Shown in pieces: positions 1 through 8,786 of a stretch of DNA of 64,000 nt (position 1 is the first letter of the stretch; each line of letters begins with the position of its first letter). The stretch is from contig NZ_JAPFQI010000018.1 in the NCBI RefSeq assembly GCF_026183895.1, forward strand, positions 1 to 64,000. Reading direction: 5' to 3'. This DNA is from Sabulicella glaciei (lineage in GTDB: Bacteria > Pseudomonadota > Alphaproteobacteria > Acetobacterales > Acetobacteraceae). The notes beneath the pieces were generated by a model that was not told the origin of the DNA, did not search any database, and worked only from the letters and a program-made list of their open reading frames with translations. The position numbers were made by a program, and so were the translations under genes.

Positions 1-39
1 AGCGTCGAGGCTCTCCTGGCCAATCACGCGGTGCGACAT
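1..39 (-). CDS. 5' end of a probable IS5-type transposase (partial, runs off window)
   Basis: An ATG at position 39 on the minus strand is preceded by a GGAG-type ribosome site and opens a frame beginning MSHRVIGQESLDA before leaving the window. From memory, IS5-type transposases of Acetobacteraceae often start with Met-Ser-His followed by Ile-Gly-Gln-Glu. The neighbouring RES gene loses its reading frame about 70 bases away, which would fit an insertion boundary. Only 13 residues are visible, so the call is tentative. Confidence 0.35.
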   Translation of the reverse strand, partial: MSHRVIGQESLDA

Positions 40-109
40 CGAGGTCACTCCATGTGCCGTCGCCTGCAAGGGAATCAGACACGATGCCGCGCCGCAAGCG
101 TTCCGCGCA

Positions 110-706
110 CAGGTCTCCTAGCTGTCGGTTACGCGTCGCGATTGCTCGGCACGCGAGGATCGCGAGGTTGGCCCTGCCATCCGGGTCCCGGACTGAGCGC
201 GAGCGAAGAATCTGGAGCTTGCCTTCGCGCGGCGTCAGCCAGGTCCTGGCAGGAAGCATAGGAAGCCGGGTAGGCCCATACGTCGGTATTGGCCGACAAG
301 GGAGGTGCGGTCAGGTCGACCCCGGCCTCCTTAGCGTAGCGGAATCGGAAAGCCGTGCGCTCGATCGGATTGCGTGGTGGGCGTGCTGTGGGCGCGTCGA
401 GCACGAACAGCAGTCGGTAGAACGCATCCTTCGCCATCACGGTGCGGACATCTTCGGCTGCGTACAGGCAACCCTCGCGCTGCCCGGCGCGACGAAAGCG
501 GCTGCCACGCGGAAAGGGCGCGTACCGGAAGGGAATTGCCAGGAACCCATGCAGTGTCCGCATTCTGGAGGAGTGGGGGGTTTTGAGCGATCCAGCTCTC
601 GCACGAGAATGTCCTGCTCGGCCATCGTACCGAAGAGCTTCATCGTGGAGCCCTGGGCCTGGACCTCCACCGCCCGCCAAGCGGAGCCCTCGACGATCAT
701 CAGCAT
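110..706 (-). pseudogene. Broken RES-domain protein (NAD+-degrading toxin family)
   Basis: RES-domain proteins are usually about 150-230 residues; several are toxins that degrade NAD+. Here the domain is spread over three minus-strand frames. The N-terminal part (about 706-560) carries STMKLFGTMAEQ and a PPTPPEC segment. After a frame change near 560 the core reads PFRYAPFPRGSRFRRAG, then CLYAAEDVRT and TDVWAYPASYASCQDLADAA, which supply the Arg, Glu and Ser expected of the RES pocket. Near 230 the frame shifts again to KLQILRSRSVRDPDGRANLA. Similarity fades around 110, close to a possible transposase start. No antitoxin-like gene is visible beside it. The two frameshifts and lost C-terminus make it a pseudogene unless they are sequencing errors. 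Confidence 0.6.
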
Positions 707-881
707 CTCGTAGCTCCGGGGCAGCAATGCGGCGGCAGAACGCCAGAACAGCGGGATCTTGCTTGATAGGAGGAAGCCGTGCCGTGTTACGTGGCTCTCG
801 CGTATCTGCAAGAGCACGCGACGCAGCGCCTTGCCGGAGCCCCACGCGCCATCAGAAGTCTTTTCATGGCGCTGAGGCAGC

Positions 882-896
882 ATAAGCTCAGGTTAT
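882..896. promoter_or_regulatory. Dyad overlapping the LysR start codon (candidate autoregulatory site)
   Basis: The 15-base sequence ATAAGCTCAGGTTAT is an inverted repeat with a single mismatched pair around a central C. It overlaps the ATG of the LysR gene at 895. LysR proteins usually bind interrupted dyads and often repress their own gene; binding here is inferred. Confidence 0.35.
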
Positions 897-1797
897 GTCT
901 GAACCAACTTTACGACAGCTGCGGACCTTTCTTGCTATTGTGGCGTCTGGCAGCGTCTCGGTCGCGGCCCGAAGCTTGGGCATTACCCAACCGGCTGCGA
1001 GTCAGCAGATGCGCGAGCTGGAGCGCCATATGGGCGTGCGCCTCCTGGAGCGCGCGGCCGGGCTGGCGAAGCCCACCGCGGCGGGCGAGGCGCTGCTGGC
1101 TCCGGCGCGGCGCGCCCTGGCCGCAGCGGACGACGCGACCGCAGCGGTCGCCGCGCATCGGAGCGGTGAGGCTGGGAAGGTGCGTTTGGGAACCGGAGCC
1201 ACAGCCTGCATCTATTTGCTCCCGCCCGCCCTGGCCGCGGTGCGGAAGCGCATGCCCGGGCTGCAGCTTTCGGTCGCCATGGGCAACACGGACGACATGG
1301 TGCGCCAAGTGGAAGACGGGACGCTTGATGTCGCCCTGGTGACTCTGCCGGTGCCGAGGATCCGCTCCCTGGCCGTCACGCGCCTGCTCACCGATCCCAT
1401 GATGGCCGTCGTGCCAAAGCACGAGGCGGCGCGCTTCTCCGAACCCGTTGGTGCGGCCGACCTTGCGCAGCTTCCGCTGATCCTCTTCGAGGCAGGCGCC
1501 AATGTGCGCAGCCTTGTCGAAGGCTGGTATGGCGCGGAGGGGCGGCCGGCCAAGCCGGCCATGGAGCTTGGCAATGTCGAGGCGATCAAGGCACTGGTCG
1601 CGGGCGGCCTTGGGTGCTCCATTCTTCCTGGCTCGGCCATCGCCTCGGGCATGCGAGGAGCCGTCGCGTTCGCGCTTCGCCCCGCTCTGAAGCGGAATCT
1701 CGCGATCGTGCTGCGCAAGGAGAAGATAGTTGATCGCGGCCTTCGCACGGTGCTCGACGCCTTGCTGGAACTGAGCAAGCCGCCGCTCAAGCGTTGA
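895..1797 (+). CDS. LysR-family transcriptional regulator
   Basis: 300 residues, the usual LysR length. The N-terminal winged helix-turn-helix (about residues 5-65) contains LRTFLAIVASGSVSVAARSL and ITQPAASQQMRELE, the typical recognition region. The remaining residues (about 90-295) match a periplasmic-binding-like effector domain, with LGTGATACIYLLPPAL beginning subdomain I. The ATG lies inside a 15-base dyad that may be its own operator. It stands alone on the plus strand, converging with a rhodanese gene 20 bases downstream, so its target is unclear; the adjacent minus-strand genes are candidates. Family assignment is firm; the effector is unknown. Confidence 0.93.
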   Translation: MSEPTLRQLRTFLAIVASGSVSVAARSLGITQPAASQQMRELERHMGVRLLERAAGLAKPTAAGEALLAPARRALAAADDATAAVAAHRSGEAGKVRLGTGATACIYLLPPALAAVRKRMPGLQLSVAMGNTDDMVRQVEDGTLDVALVTLPVPRIRSLAVTRLLTDPMMAVVPKHEAARFSEPVGAADLAQLPLILFEAGANVRSLVEGWYGAEGRPAKPAMELGNVEAIKALVAGGLGCSILPGSAIASGMRGAVAFALRPALKRNLAIVLRKEKIVDRGLRTVLDALLELSKPPLKR

Positions 1798-1817
1798 ACC
1801 CGCGCTTCACAGCTTCC

Positions 1818-2258
1818 TTAAAGCCCGGACAAGATCGAACCCGGCTCGCGGCCCGCCGCCAAAGGGAGCCCTTCATCGACCCAGCCCGTCATCCCCCCTG
1901 GCATCGTCTTCACCTTGCGGCCTGCCTCGGCGATGCGAAGCGCCCCGCGGTCGGCGCCATTGCAGTGCGGGCCGGCGCAGTAGGTCACAAACACCGTTTC
2001 TTTCGGCCAGGCGGCAAGACGTTCGGCCGTAATGTCGCGGTGGGGCAAACTGACCGAGCCGGGGACGTGGCCCTCGGCGTAAGCGGCGCGGCCACGTACG
2101 TCGAGCACGACGAAATCGGGCGGCTCTCGCTTTGTTGCGGCATCGCGTAGCGCTGCGAAGACATCCGCGCAGTCTGTCTCCAAAGCGAGGCGGCGCGAGA
2201 GGTGCGCACGCATCTCAGCAGGTCCGACGGGCAACACCTCGGTGACAGGGTTCGGCAT
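1818..2258 (-). CDS. Rhodanese-like sulfurtransferase
   Basis: A 146-residue single-domain rhodanese. The homology region starts near residue 35; FVVLDVRGRAAYAEGHVPGS is the characteristic CH2A-like stretch. The active-site cysteine sits in FVTYCAGPHCNGADRGA, a loop longer than the six residues of classical thiosulfate sulfurtransferases, as in many stand-alone rhodaneses of LysR/GcvA neighbourhoods. The C-terminal TMPGGMTGWVDEGLPL is also typical. No signal peptide is evident, so it is probably cytoplasmic. It lies downstream of a GcvA-like regulator on the same strand with a gap of about 100 bases. Substrate unknown. Confidence 0.9.
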   Translation of the reverse strand: MPNPVTEVLPVGPAEMRAHLSRRLALETDCADVFAALRDAATKREPPDFVVLDVRGRAAYAEGHVPGSVSLPHRDITAERLAAWPKETVFVTYCAGPHCNGADRGALRIAEAGRKVKTMPGGMTGWVDEGLPLAAGREPGSILSGL

Positions 2259-2357
2259 GATCCACTCCTCTTCATGGCAGCGTCGACACGTCGGGATTCC
2301 GGCTGTCGTGCGACGGCATCAGTGACTTGTGACAATCTCTTCTTGCCCGCGCCGGTC

Positions 2358-3416
2358 TCAGCAAGCGGGGAGCGCCAAATGGGTGTTCGCCGAGGCCTTG
2401 GTGCCGTGGCGCATCAAGTCGAGGGCTGATTGACCTCTTCGCTCTTGAGCAGTTCTTCCTGCCTTGCCCCGCGCAGGGTCGCCGTCAGCGGTTTGGGAGA
2501 TCTGTCCCGTGCCGCCTCCAGGAAGCTGGGCGATGCTCGCGGCGAGTTCCTCGCGGAGCCAATCAGCGAACTGACGTCCCGCCTTCTGGCGCAACAACCC
2601 CGGTCGCGTCACAAGCCAGTAAGAGAAGCCACTCTCAATGGCCGCGTCGAGGGCCACGAGATGGCCGGAGGCGAGGTCATCCAAGCAGACCGGAAGGCGC
2701 GCCAAGACGACGCCGGCGCCCTTGGCGGCCGCCTCAAGGGCCAGATAGGCCGTGTCGAAGCGATGGCCCTTGGCGGGGTCGGGTGAGGTGAGGCCTCGGG
2801 CGCTGGCGTATCTCGCCCAGTCCGTTCGGATGCCAGTGACATGAAGCGCGGGCAAGCGATCCAAGGCAGCCGAAAGAGAGAGGCTCCCAAACTTTGGCGC
2901 CACAGCTGGGAGTAGCCATTCCGGAGCGAGGTGAAACCAGTCTCCGGGGCCAGAGGGCTGTTCGGCCATGCGGATCGCCAGATCGAAACCGCCTTCGCCG
3001 ATATCGACCGGCTGAAGCTCGGTCGTGATCGAAAGGGCAATAGCCGGGTGACGCCGTCGTAGCGCAGGAAGCCTTGGAAGCAACCAGCGCGAGGCGAAGG
3101 TCGGCGCCGAACTCACGGCCAAGCCAGCCGAGGCGCGCGCCGAGGTGATTCGGTCCACCGTCGCGGCGAGGCCGGTGAAGGCCTGGGTCGCCTCGGCCAG
3201 CAACTCCTCCCCGGCCGGTGTCAGGCGCATGCCGCGCCCGTCTCGCTGGAGCAAAGGAACTCCGAGGCTGTCCTCCAGGGACCGCATGGCGTGACTGACG
3301 GCGCTAGGCGTGATGCCCAACTCCTCCGCCGCGGCTCGAAGGCTGCCGTGCCGCCCCGCCGCCTCGAAGAGACGCAGCGCGGCGAGAGGCGGCAGTTTTC
3401 GGTGGGCCACTTGCAT
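2358..3416 (-). CDS. LysR-family regulator, GcvA-like
   Basis: 352 residues from the ATG at 3416, chosen because KLPPLAALRLFEAAGRHGSL is the canonical GcvA-type N-terminus; an upstream in-frame ATG would add 18 arginine-rich residues of poor quality. The helix-turn-helix region contains ELGITPSAVSHAMRSLE. The effector domain follows from about residue 95 (SAPTFASRWLLPRLPAL). The C-terminus is about 50 residues longer than usual, with an arginine- and glutamine-rich tail, possibly read-through after loss of the original stop. It is followed by the rhodanese gene and preceded, 8 bases away, by the end of the aminotransferase gene on the same strand. Confidence 0.9.
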   Translation of the reverse strand: MQVAHRKLPPLAALRLFEAAGRHGSLRAAAEELGITPSAVSHAMRSLEDSLGVPLLQRDGRGMRLTPAGEELLAEATQAFTGLAATVDRITSARASAGLAVSSAPTFASRWLLPRLPALRRRHPAIALSITTELQPVDIGEGGFDLAIRMAEQPSGPGDWFHLAPEWLLPAVAPKFGSLSLSAALDRLPALHVTGIRTDWARYASARGLTSPDPAKGHRFDTAYLALEAAAKGAGVVLARLPVCLDDLASGHLVALDAAIESGFSYWLVTRPGLLRQKAGRQFADWLREELAASIAQLPGGGTGQISQTADGDPARGKAGRTAQERRGQSALDLMRHGTKASANTHLALPAC

Positions 3417-3424
3417 TCCCTCCT

Positions 3425-4621
3425 TCACACGGCGTGCGCCTCGGCAAGGCGCTCCTCTACGAGTGCGCACAAGGCGGCGATGCCGCGTGCGCTGGTCTGC
3501 TGGTCTGCGAGGGAGAAGCTCAGCCGCAGCGTGTTCGATCCGCTCCCATCCGCAAAGAACGGCTGGCCGGGGACGAAGGCGATGTTCCGCTCCAGGGCGC
3601 CGCGCAGGAGGGCGGCGGCGTCCACGCCGTGCGGGAGGGTCGCCCAGATGAAGAAGCCACCCTTCGGGCGTGTCCAGCGCATTCCCGTCGGCGCGTGGCG
3701 GTCCAAAGCTTCAAGCATGGCGTCGCGCCGCGCTCGGTAGGTGTCGCGAGCCAGGGCCAAGCGAGCGCCGAAGCCAGCCCCGGCCACCTCGTGCATCACC
3801 CATTGGCCCAGTGTTGAGGTGTGAAGATCCGCCGCCTGCTTGATGAGGACCAAGCGCTGGATCAAGGCGGAAGGACCGCAGATCCAGCCAATGCGGAGGC
3901 CTGGCGAGAGCGTTTTCGAAAAGGTTCCGCAATAAAGCGTCCGCATGGCCTCAATCGACCCGCAGCGGCGCTGGTCGAGCGAGGCGATGGCGGGTGGGGC
4001 CTCACCCTCGTAACGCAGATCCACATAGGCTGCGTCCTCCACGAGCAGGGCGCCATGCTCCTCCGCCAGTTCCAGTGCAGCGACCCGGTCGTGGCGGTCC
4101 AGCGTCGCGCCCGTCGGGTTGGCGAAGTCGGGGACGAGATACATCAGCTTCGCGCGTGCCCCTCCGGCGCTGGCGCCGCCGTCGCGGAAGTGCACCGTGT
4201 CGAAGCGCGGCTCGAAGATGCGGAAGCTTTGGAGCGCGCCGAGGTAGGTGGGTGCCGCGGTCAGCACCGTGTCGCCCGGATCAAGGGACAGCTTGCCGAT
4301 CAAGTCGAGCGCCTGCTGCGACCCGTTGGTGATGAGCACATGCTCGGGACCGCACGCGATGTCCTTCTCGCGCATCCTCTCCGCGATCCACTCGCGAAGT
4401 GGCAGGTAGCCCTCGGAGGTGGAGTATTGCAGAGCCTTGCCGCCCTGAAGGCTGCTGGCGCATGCCGCGCCGAACGCGTCCAGGTCGAACAGGGAGGGGT
4501 CGGGGATGCCGCCGGCGAAGCTTGTCATGCCGGGCCTGTCGAGGAGCTTCAGCAGCTCGCGGATCTCGGACCCCCGCACGGCCTGGACGCGCCGTGAAAG
4601 CAAGGCACGCTGCTGGTTCAT
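3425..4621 (-). CDS. PLP-dependent aminotransferase (class I/II, 2-aminoadipate transaminase-like)
   Basis: A 398-residue fold-type I aminotransferase. MTSFAGGIPDPSLFDLDAF near the N-terminus is the signature of the LysN/2-aminoadipate transaminase subgroup and of MocR aminotransferase domains lacking the DNA-binding part. Other matches are ITNGSQQALDLIGKL, PDFANPTGATLD, and the PLP-lysine motif YCGTFSKTLSPGLRIGW. The ATG at 4621 has a GAGGAG ribosome site. The gene is divergent from an SDR-MFS operon across a 334-base spacer carrying a direct repeat, and it may supply an oxo-acid to the same pathway. The amino donor cannot be read from sequence. Confidence 0.9.
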   Translation of the reverse strand: MNQQRALLSRRVQAVRGSEIRELLKLLDRPGMTSFAGGIPDPSLFDLDAFGAACASSLQGGKALQYSTSEGYLPLREWIAERMREKDIACGPEHVLITNGSQQALDLIGKLSLDPGDTVLTAAPTYLGALQSFRIFEPRFDTVHFRDGGASAGGARAKLMYLVPDFANPTGATLDRHDRVAALELAEEHGALLVEDAAYVDLRYEGEAPPAIASLDQRRCGSIEAMRTLYCGTFSKTLSPGLRIGWICGPSALIQRLVLIKQAADLHTSTLGQWVMHEVAGAGFGARLALARDTYRARRDAMLEALDRHAPTGMRWTRPKGGFFIWATLPHGVDAAALLRGALERNIAFVPGQPFFADGSGSNTLRLSFSLADQQTSARGIAALCALVEERLAEAHAV

Positions 4622-4654
4622 TGTCTCGATTCTCCTCGCAATACGATAAGACAA

Positions 4655-4955
4655 TCGACTGTGCGGCTGGCGGTCAAATGCGGTTATTGCATTCGGTCAT
4701 TGCAGGATTCGCAGCCCAACAGCATCCCTGTCATCTGATGCGCCAAGCGAGCGCCTTTGGGTTTTAGATACAATAGCAAGTGGTAATCGATACAATTCCT
4801 GAGGGCGGGGCGCGCCGGGCCTCATGCCATGGGCTACCAGAGGTGGGTCCTGCAGAAGGGAAACTTATTTCGATGCGCGCCATCAAAAAGATTTCCTTTT
4901 GCCTTGCTGATGGTGCCCGCACGATCTGAGGAGCCGAAGCAAAGGGTTCAGGATC
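4655..4955. promoter_or_regulatory. Divergent intergenic region with 22-bp-spaced direct repeat
   Basis: Between the aminotransferase (minus) and the SDR (plus) lies an AT-richer stretch without a coding signal. The octamer GATACAAT occurs at 4767-4774 and again at 4789-4796, same strand, with 22 bases between starts (two helical turns). This fits a dimeric regulator binding one face of the helix; the regulator is unknown. Confidence 0.4.
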
Positions 4956-5702
4956 TTGAGCGCACAAAGGCTCATCATCGTCACCGGCGGCAGCCGCGGG
5001 ATCGGCGCCGCCATCGCGACGCGGCTTGCGCGGGAGGGGTATGCCCTTGCGATAGGCTGCCGCTATCCCATTGAGGCGCGACAACTCCTCGAAGGCATTG
5101 AGGCAGAGGGCGGCCAAGCCCTGGCCCTCCCCTTGGACGTGGTGCAGGAGGGGGAGGTGGCGCGCTTCTTCGCTGCCGCCGAGGAGCGTCTCGGGCCGCT
5201 GCACGCGCTGGTGAACAATGCGGGCATCACGGGCCCCCTCGGACGCTTCGTCGATCTCGACGCGACAGAGATGCGGCGAGTCACAGACGTGAACCTCACC
5301 GGCACGATGTTGTGCGCGAGGGAGGCGCTGCGGCGCTTTGCCGTGCGCGAGGTATCGGGGCGCTCGATCGTGAACATCTCATCAGTGGCGGCAGCGACCG
5401 GCAGCCCGGGCGAATACGTGCACTATGCCGCCACCAAGGCCGCGGTGGAGGCCTTCACCCTCGGCCTTGCCCGGGAGGTGGCAGGGCAGGGGATCCGGGT
5501 GAACGCGGTCGCTCCCGGCACGGTGCGTACGGGAATCCACGCCTTGGCCGGCGACCCGGGCCGCCCGGACCGGATCGCGCCTCGCGTCCCGATGGGTCGC
5601 GTCGGCGAACCGGCCGAGATTGCCGAAGCGGCGGCTTGGCTTGTCTCGGACGCCGCGTCCTACGCGACGGGCGCGGTGCTGCGCGTGACGGGCGGGCTGT
5701 GA
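4956..5702 (+). CDS. SDR-family NAD(P)-dependent oxidoreductase (FabG-like)
   Basis: A 248-residue classical short-chain dehydrogenase/reductase. The dinucleotide-binding motif is TGGSRGIGAAIA (TGxxxGxG) near residue 10. LVNNAGITG gives the NNAG motif, and the catalytic triad follows as Ser in NISSVAAATGS and YVHYAATKAAVE (YxxxK). C-terminal VNAVAPGTVRTGI and the final ATGAVLRVTGGL are also standard. The start is a TTG. The stop overlaps the GTG of the MFS gene by four bases (GTGA), so the two are translationally coupled. Substrate unknown; it may act on the compound imported or exported by the MFS protein. Confidence 0.93.
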   Translation: MSAQRLIIVTGGSRGIGAAIATRLAREGYALAIGCRYPIEARQLLEGIEAEGGQALALPLDVVQEGEVARFFAAAEERLGPLHALVNNAGITGPLGRFVDLDATEMRRVTDVNLTGTMLCAREALRRFAVREVSGRSIVNISSVAAATGSPGEYVHYAATKAAVEAFTLGLAREVAGQGIRVNAVAPGTVRTGIHALAGDPGRPDRIAPRVPMGRVGEPAEIAEAAAWLVSDAASYATGAVLRVTGGL

Positions 5703-6898
5703 GCGCCGCCGTCGAGGAGGCACTGCCCTGGCGGGTGCCGGCCGCGCTCGCCGTGACGCAGGTGGTGCACTGGGGAAGCCTCTACTACGCCTTCTCCGTG
5801 CTGATGCCGGCGATCATCGCGGAAACGGGCTGGCGGCGCGAGCTGGTGGTGGGCGCTTTTTCCGCCGGCCTTCTGGCCGAGGCCGCCGCGGCCGTGCTCG
5901 CAGGGTTCCTGCTCGACCGGCTCGGTGCACGAACGGTCATGGTGACGGGCTCGCTCGCCGCAGCCTTTGGCCTCGTCTTGGCCGGCCAGGTCCAGACCCC
6001 CGCGCAGCTTTACGCCGCGTGGATCCTGATTGGCGCCACCATGGCTGCCACGCTCTACCAATCTGCCTTCGCGGCGGTAACCGCGGCCTTCGGGGCAGGC
6101 GCCGCGCGGCGCGGCATCGCGGCCGTGGCCTTCGCGGGCGGGCTCGCCAGCACCGTGTTCTGGCCGTTGACGAACCTCCTGGTCGAAGCGCTGGGCTGGC
6201 GGCAGACCTGTGCCGCGTTGGCCATCCTGAACCTCGCCTGCGCGGCGCTGCACCTCCTGATGCCAGGGCGCGTGGTCCCGCAGCGCGAAGAGGCCAGCCT
6301 CCCGGATCAGGGCAGCGCGCTCGATACGATTGCGAGCCGACGCTTTTTGGCCCTCCTTCTGCTCTATGGGGCGACCGGCTTTGCCAGCGCGACTGTTGCC
6401 GTTCACCTCGTGCCACTTCTTCAGGAGAAAGGCCTGGGCGCCTCGGCAGCGATCCTCGCCTCGCTTGTGGGCGTATCGCAGGTGCTGGGGCGCGTGGCGG
6501 AGTTCGCCGGCGGCGGGCGTCTGACCTTGCTCACCGTCACCTCGCTTGCCCTGGTGGGGGTAGGGGGCGCCTTTGTCATGATGGGACTTGGCGATGGCAT
6601 CCTGCTCCTGGGCCTCGCGGTGGCGCTCTTCGGCGCGGCGAACGGCATTCTCACCATCATGCGGGGCGCATTGCCCGCGCATCTGTTTGGGGCGGCCCGC
6701 TACGGCACGGTCTCGGGCGTGCTTTCCGCTGCGGGTGCCCTAGCGCGCGCAGCAGGCCCCCTGGCCATGGCCTGGGCCTGGGAGCGTTCGGGCGGCTATG
6801 GCCCCGGCATGGTCGCCGTGGCCCTGCTTCTTTTCGCCGCTATCCTGGCCCTGAAGTTGGCGACGATGCCGGCTGGGCCTTCCCAGGGCCGGGTTTAG
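5699..6898 (+). CDS. MFS transporter
   Basis: A 399-residue polytopic membrane protein with about twelve hydrophobic segments in two halves, separated by a loop near residue 200 (VPQREEASLPDQ). The GFLLDRLGARTVM loop between helices 2 and 3 is the MFS signature region. The GTG start overlaps the upstream SDR stop by four bases. The frame is open further upstream, but only inside the SDR gene. The fold resembles OFA-type carboxylate transporters, yet the substrate cannot be assigned. The stop is shared with a remnant of a MocR gene on the opposite strand. Confidence 0.9.
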   Translation: MSAAVEEALPWRVPAALAVTQVVHWGSLYYAFSVLMPAIIAETGWRRELVVGAFSAGLLAEAAAAVLAGFLLDRLGARTVMVTGSLAAAFGLVLAGQVQTPAQLYAAWILIGATMAATLYQSAFAAVTAAFGAGAARRGIAAVAFAGGLASTVFWPLTNLLVEALGWRQTCAALAILNLACAALHLLMPGRVVPQREEASLPDQGSALDTIASRRFLALLLLYGATGFASATVAVHLVPLLQEKGLGASAAILASLVGVSQVLGRVAEFAGGGRLTLLTVTSLALVGVGGAFVMMGLGDGILLLGLAVALFGAANGILTIMRGALPAHLFGAARYGTVSGVLSAAGALARAAGPLAMAWAWERSGGYGPGMVAVALLLFAAILALKLATMPAGPSQGRV

Positions 6899-7000
6899 GC
6901 GATCGCTCCCTCCGGCGTGGCCCGCAGGGCGGCGAGGCGATGCAGGACCTGCTCCGGGGTGGCTTTTTCGCTGGGCCATGATGCAAAAGGCGCGTCCCGC
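6895..7000 (-). pseudogene. 3' fragment duplicating the end of the MocR gene at 9703-11061
   Basis: About 95 bases closely match the last codons of the MocR-type gene 2.8 kb away. The fragment encodes ATPEQVLHRLAALRATPEG, against ATLEQVLYRLAALRAAPEE in the intact gene. An extra A in the run near 6982 breaks the frame upstream, and no further homology precedes it. It is a scar of a lost paralogue or a partial duplication. Confidence 0.65.
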
Positions 7001-7051
7001 AGCTTTCGTCTGAGCTGACCTCTATTTGTAGATAGGAATGACTTAGGCGCC

Positions 7052-7954
7052 TCATTGCCGCCTTTGATCCGGCGACGTCGCGAGATGTTCCGCAAGCTTT
7101 CGCGCGTGCCGCGATAACGCATCGAGGTGACGAAGGACGACGAGCAGCTGTCTCTCGGCCCACGGGTCCTCCAAGCTCACTACCGCAAGCCTCCCCTTTG
7201 TGTCCCACCGCCGCGCTGCGGCCTCGGGCACCACGGCGATGCCGGCGCTCAGCGCAACCATGCGGCAGGCCGTGTCGAGCCCGCGTACCCGCACGCGCGT
7301 CCGCATCTGCCGGCCCGATCGCGCGGCATGACCGGCGAGATGACCGCCAAGCGCGCTCTCATGCGATAGTCCCACGAACTCGAAACCCAGCGTGTCGCTG
7401 AAGGACAACTGTCCTCGTCCCGCCAACGGGTGTGATGGCGGCGTGATAAGGACCAGCCTGTCGGTCCGGAAGGGCAGCGTTTCCAGCCCTGATAAATCCG
7501 CATGACCGGCCGTGATTCCAAGCTCCGCCTCTTCCTCTGCGACGGCCCGCGCCACCTCGGGGCTGGAGCGCTCGCCAAGCTCCACATCCACGTTCGGATT
7601 GGCCCGCAGGAACTCGGCCAGGACTTCGGGAAGGAATTCGGCTGCGGCTGCGGTATTCGCCAGGAGGCGCACATGACCCCTCAGTCCGCGAGCGTACTCG
7701 CCCAACTCGCCGCGCATCCGCTCCATCTGTCCGGTCACAAGCCGTGCGTGGCGCAGCAGAGTCCGGCCAGCGGGCGTCGGTTGGACCCCCCGCCGCCCCC
7801 GTTCCAGCAGCGGCACGCCGGCCTGCTCCTCCATCCCTCGCACCCGGGTTGAGGCCGAGGCGAGGGCAAGGCCGGCGCGTGTGGCGCCTGCCGTGATGCT
7901 GCCGGCCTCCACCACGTGGAGAAACAGCCGGAGGTCGGTTAGGTCAAAATGCAA
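7052..7954 (-). CDS. LysR-family transcriptional regulator
   Basis: 300 residues. The N-terminus HFDLTDLRLFLHVVEAGSIT begins a LysR helix-turn-helix, with the recognition region around ASASTRVRGMEEQAGVPLLE. The effector domain (about residues 90-295) contains VRLLANTAAAAEFLPEVL. The start is a TTG at 7954, because no ATG fits the conserved N-terminus. It is divergent from the TauE-like transporter gene at 8040 with only 85 bases between, the usual geometry of a LysR regulator and its target, so it probably controls that transporter and the coupled downstream gene. Confidence 0.9.
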   Translation of the reverse strand: MHFDLTDLRLFLHVVEAGSITAGATRAGLALASASTRVRGMEEQAGVPLLERGRRGVQPTPAGRTLLRHARLVTGQMERMRGELGEYARGLRGHVRLLANTAAAAEFLPEVLAEFLRANPNVDVELGERSSPEVARAVAEEEAELGITAGHADLSGLETLPFRTDRLVLITPPSHPLAGRGQLSFSDTLGFEFVGLSHESALGGHLAGHAARSGRQMRTRVRVRGLDTACRMVALSAGIAVVPEAAARRWDTKGRLAVVSLEDPWAERQLLVVLRHLDALSRHARKLAEHLATSPDQRRQ

Positions 7955-8039
7955 AGGTGGTGAGCCTTCGTTCGAGACTGAGGCAGGCTAAGCAAAATCC
8001 GCATTGTGCGGCAGTGCCCCGCCCCGCAGGGTCGAGCGA

Positions 8040-8786
8040 ATGATGGACGCTCTCCCCTTCGCCCTGCTCTTGTGTGGGGTCTTTCTGTTTGCCGGGGCCG
8101 TGAAGGGCTTGCTCGGACTAGGGTTGCCCACCGTCGCTATGGGCTTGCTGGGCCTCGCGATGCCTCCAGTCCAGGCGGCCGCCCTCCTTCTCGTTCCTTC
8201 GCTCGTCACGAATGTCTGGCAGCTCCTAGCCGGGCCGCGCTTCGGTGCGCTGCTCGCCCGGCTGTGGCCCATGATGCTCGGCATCGTCGCAGGCACCCTG
8301 ACCGGCTCGGGGATCATCGCAGGGGCCGCCGCACGGAATGCGAGCGTCGCGCTCGGCATCGCGCTGGCCCTTTACGGCCTCGTTGGCCTTCTCAAACCAC
8401 AACTTCGTGTGCCGCCCAGCGTCGAGCCCTGGGCAGGGCCGCTGGTTGGAGCCGTGACGGGATTGGTGACAGGGGCCACGGGCGTTTTCGTCATTCCTGC
8501 AGTACCCTATCTCGGCTCTCTCGACCTGGACCGGAATGACCTCGTGCAGGCTCTCGGCCTGTCCTTCACCGTGTCGACCCTGGCGCTCGCCGTCGGCCTT
8601 GCCCTGCACGGCGCCCTGCCGCTTGCCGCCTCCGGTGCGTCGCTGCTAGCGGTGCTCCCAGCGCTCCTCGGGATGTGGTTCGGCGGCTGGCTTCGCCTTC
8701 GCGTGCGGCCCGAGACATTCCGACGCGGCTTCTTTGTCGGCCTGCTCCTGCTCGGGGGCGACCTGGCCCGGCGGGGGCTGGCGTGA
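8040..8786 (+). CDS. TauE/SafE-family sulfite/anion exporter
   Basis: A 248-residue inner-membrane protein with about eight hydrophobic segments. The two-fold repeat of the family is visible: GAVKGLLGLGLPTVAMGLLG in the first half, and a glycine-rich TGLVTGATGVFVIPAVPYLG in the second. TauE/SafE proteins move sulfite, sulfoacetate or other organic anions; the substrate here is unknown. The start ATG at 8040 is preferred over the upstream frame opening because the latter adds an arginine-rich leader. Its stop overlaps the next start (ATGA), and it is divergent from a LysR gene. Confidence 0.88.
   Translation: MMDALPFALLLCGVFLFAGAVKGLLGLGLPTVAMGLLGLAMPPVQAAALLLVPSLVTNVWQLLAGPRFGALLARLWPMMLGIVAGTLTGSGIIAGAAARNASVALGIALALYGLVGLLKPQLRVPPSVEPWAGPLVGAVTGLVTGATGVFVIPAVPYLGSLDLDRNDLVQALGLSFTVSTLALAVGLALHGALPLAASGASLLAVLPALLGMWFGGWLRLRVRPETFRRGFFVGLLLLGGDLARRGLA

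Noticed and set aside
5660-6682. 340-residue minus-strand frame
   Set aside because: Antisense to the MFS gene; composition is that of a reversed membrane protein gene.
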